Below, piece after piece: positions 5,301-5,911 of a stretch of 5,911 nucleotides of DNA (position 1 is its first letter; each line of letters begins with the position of its first letter). The DNA comes from Thermoplasmata archaeon (lineage in GTDB: Archaea; Thermoplasmatota; Thermoplasmata; Lutacidiplasmatales; UBA184): positions 1-5,911 of the forward strand of contig JASHVA010000027.1 in assembly GCA_030039715.1 (NCBI GenBank), in the 5' to 3' direction. Under the pieces are notes generated by a model, which saw only the letters and a program-made list of their open reading frames with translations, did no database searches and was not told where the DNA came from. The position numbers and the translations under genes are program-made.

Positions 5301-5911
5301 ATGACGTTCTCCCTGGTCGGCAGCGTCGTCGCGGTCATCACGACCCTGCTCGCGGTCGTCGGACTCCCGGGTCTCCTCGCGCTCATGGCGGTCGAGAGTT
5401 TCGGGATCCCGCCCATCCCGAGCGAGGTGATCCTGCCGTTCGCCGGCTTTCTCGTCGCCGAGGGGACCTTCCCTCTCGACCCGACGATCGCGGTCGCCGT
5501 GGTCGGCGGGCTCCTCGGGGCGTTCGCCGCCTACGCGGTCGGCCGATGGTGGCGGAGCCGGCTCGCCGGCCTCGGCTTCGGCCAGCTGCGGATCGAGCCG
5601 GCGGACCTCGACCGGATGGACCAGTGGTTCCGACGTCGCGGGGAGGTGACCGTCGCGGTCGCGCGCATCATTCCGGGCGTCCGCAGCTACATCAGCTACC
5701 CGGCCGGGACGGCGCGGATGAGTCCGGTGCGCTTCGGCGTCTACACGCTGGTCGGTTCGCTGCCCTGGACCCTCGCCCTCCTCTACGCCGGGATCGTCCT
5801 CGGGGCCCACTGGAACATCGTGACGCGGTACTTCTTCCCGATCGACGTCGCGATCGTGGCCCTCGTGGTCGCCGCGGCCGTCTATCTCGCGCTCGTGGCG
5901 AACGGCACGAT
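5301..5911 (+). CDS. DedA-family integral membrane protein (C-terminus cut by the window end)
   Basis: The frame gives 203 residues from ATG 5301 without reaching a stop; DedA proteins are usually about 200 to 220 residues, so little is missing. No in-frame start lies between the upstream TAG (5268-5270) and this ATG. Family features are clear: ESFGIPPIPSEVILPFAG (32-49) with acidic residues E32 and E42 in the first re-entrant region, a Gly/Ala-rich helix (64-82) ending in the basic GRWWRSR, and the signature ARIIPGVRSYISYPAGTARM (121-140) with R122 and R128, then RFGVYTLVGSLPWTLALLYAGIVLG. The acidic and arginine positions match those reported as essential in E. coli YqjA/YghB. Some bacterial DedA proteins transport undecaprenyl phosphate inward for reuse. 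In an archaeon the equivalent carrier would be a dolichyl or other polyprenyl phosphate, which is inference. The gene lies 37 bases after the CxxC protein gene. Confidence 0.88.
   Translation, partial: MTFSLVGSVVAVITTLLAVVGLPGLLALMAVESFGIPPIPSEVILPFAGFLVAEGTFPLDPTIAVAVVGGLLGAFAAYAVGRWWRSRLAGLGFGQLRIEPADLDRMDQWFRRRGEVTVAVARIIPGVRSYISYPAGTARMSPVRFGVYTLVGSLPWTLALLYAGIVLGAHWNIVTRYFFPIDVAIVALVVAAAVYLALVANGT

Overview
The window looks like chromosomal DNA from a GC-rich archaeon. Several start codons have a short A/T-rich box about 26 to 28 bases upstream and no Shine-Dalgarno sequence, which is the geometry of leaderless archaeal transcription. The strongest box is a canonical TTTATA at 4311-4316. 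The partial first gene is a 2-oxoacid:ferredoxin oxidoreductase subunit, also common in archaea. The proteins are Ala/Arg/Pro/Val-rich without the acidic bias of haloarchaea. A Thermoplasmatota-like lineage is a reasonable guess, but only an inference.

Layout. (1) 1-246, plus strand: the 3' end of a 2-oxoacid:ferredoxin oxidoreductase beta subunit. (2) 268-2304, minus strand, convergent with it: a large polytopic membrane protein with a C-terminal extracytoplasmic domain, best read as a GT-C-like glycosyltransferase. (3) 2305-2399: a short divergent promoter region with a TATA-like element and a long interrupted palindrome that overlaps the next start codon. (4) 2400-3956, plus: a MOP-superfamily (Wzx/RfbX-like) oligosaccharide flippase. 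(5) 3831-4214, minus: a small three-helix membrane protein whose 3' end overlaps the flippase by 126 bases. (6) 4215-4366: a second divergent promoter region with the TTTATA box and two inverted repeats. (7) 4367-4948, plus: a 193-residue membrane protein with a Cys-X4-Cys outer loop and a long Pro/Ala linker. (8) 5009-5263, plus: an 84-residue CxxC protein. (9) 5301 to the window end, plus: a DedA-family membrane protein, cut close to its end.

How the genes may work together. The GT-C-like protein and the flippase share a divergent promoter region. They suggest assembly or export of a lipid-linked glycan for surface glycosylation. DedA proteins in bacteria move polyprenyl-phosphate carriers back across the membrane, so the DedA gene could belong to the same carrier cycle, although it lies more than 1 kb away behind two unrecognised genes. 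The two small membrane proteins and the CxxC protein have no function I can assign. No RNA gene, mobile element, CRISPR array or replication origin is visible, and no gap between genes exceeds 160 bases.
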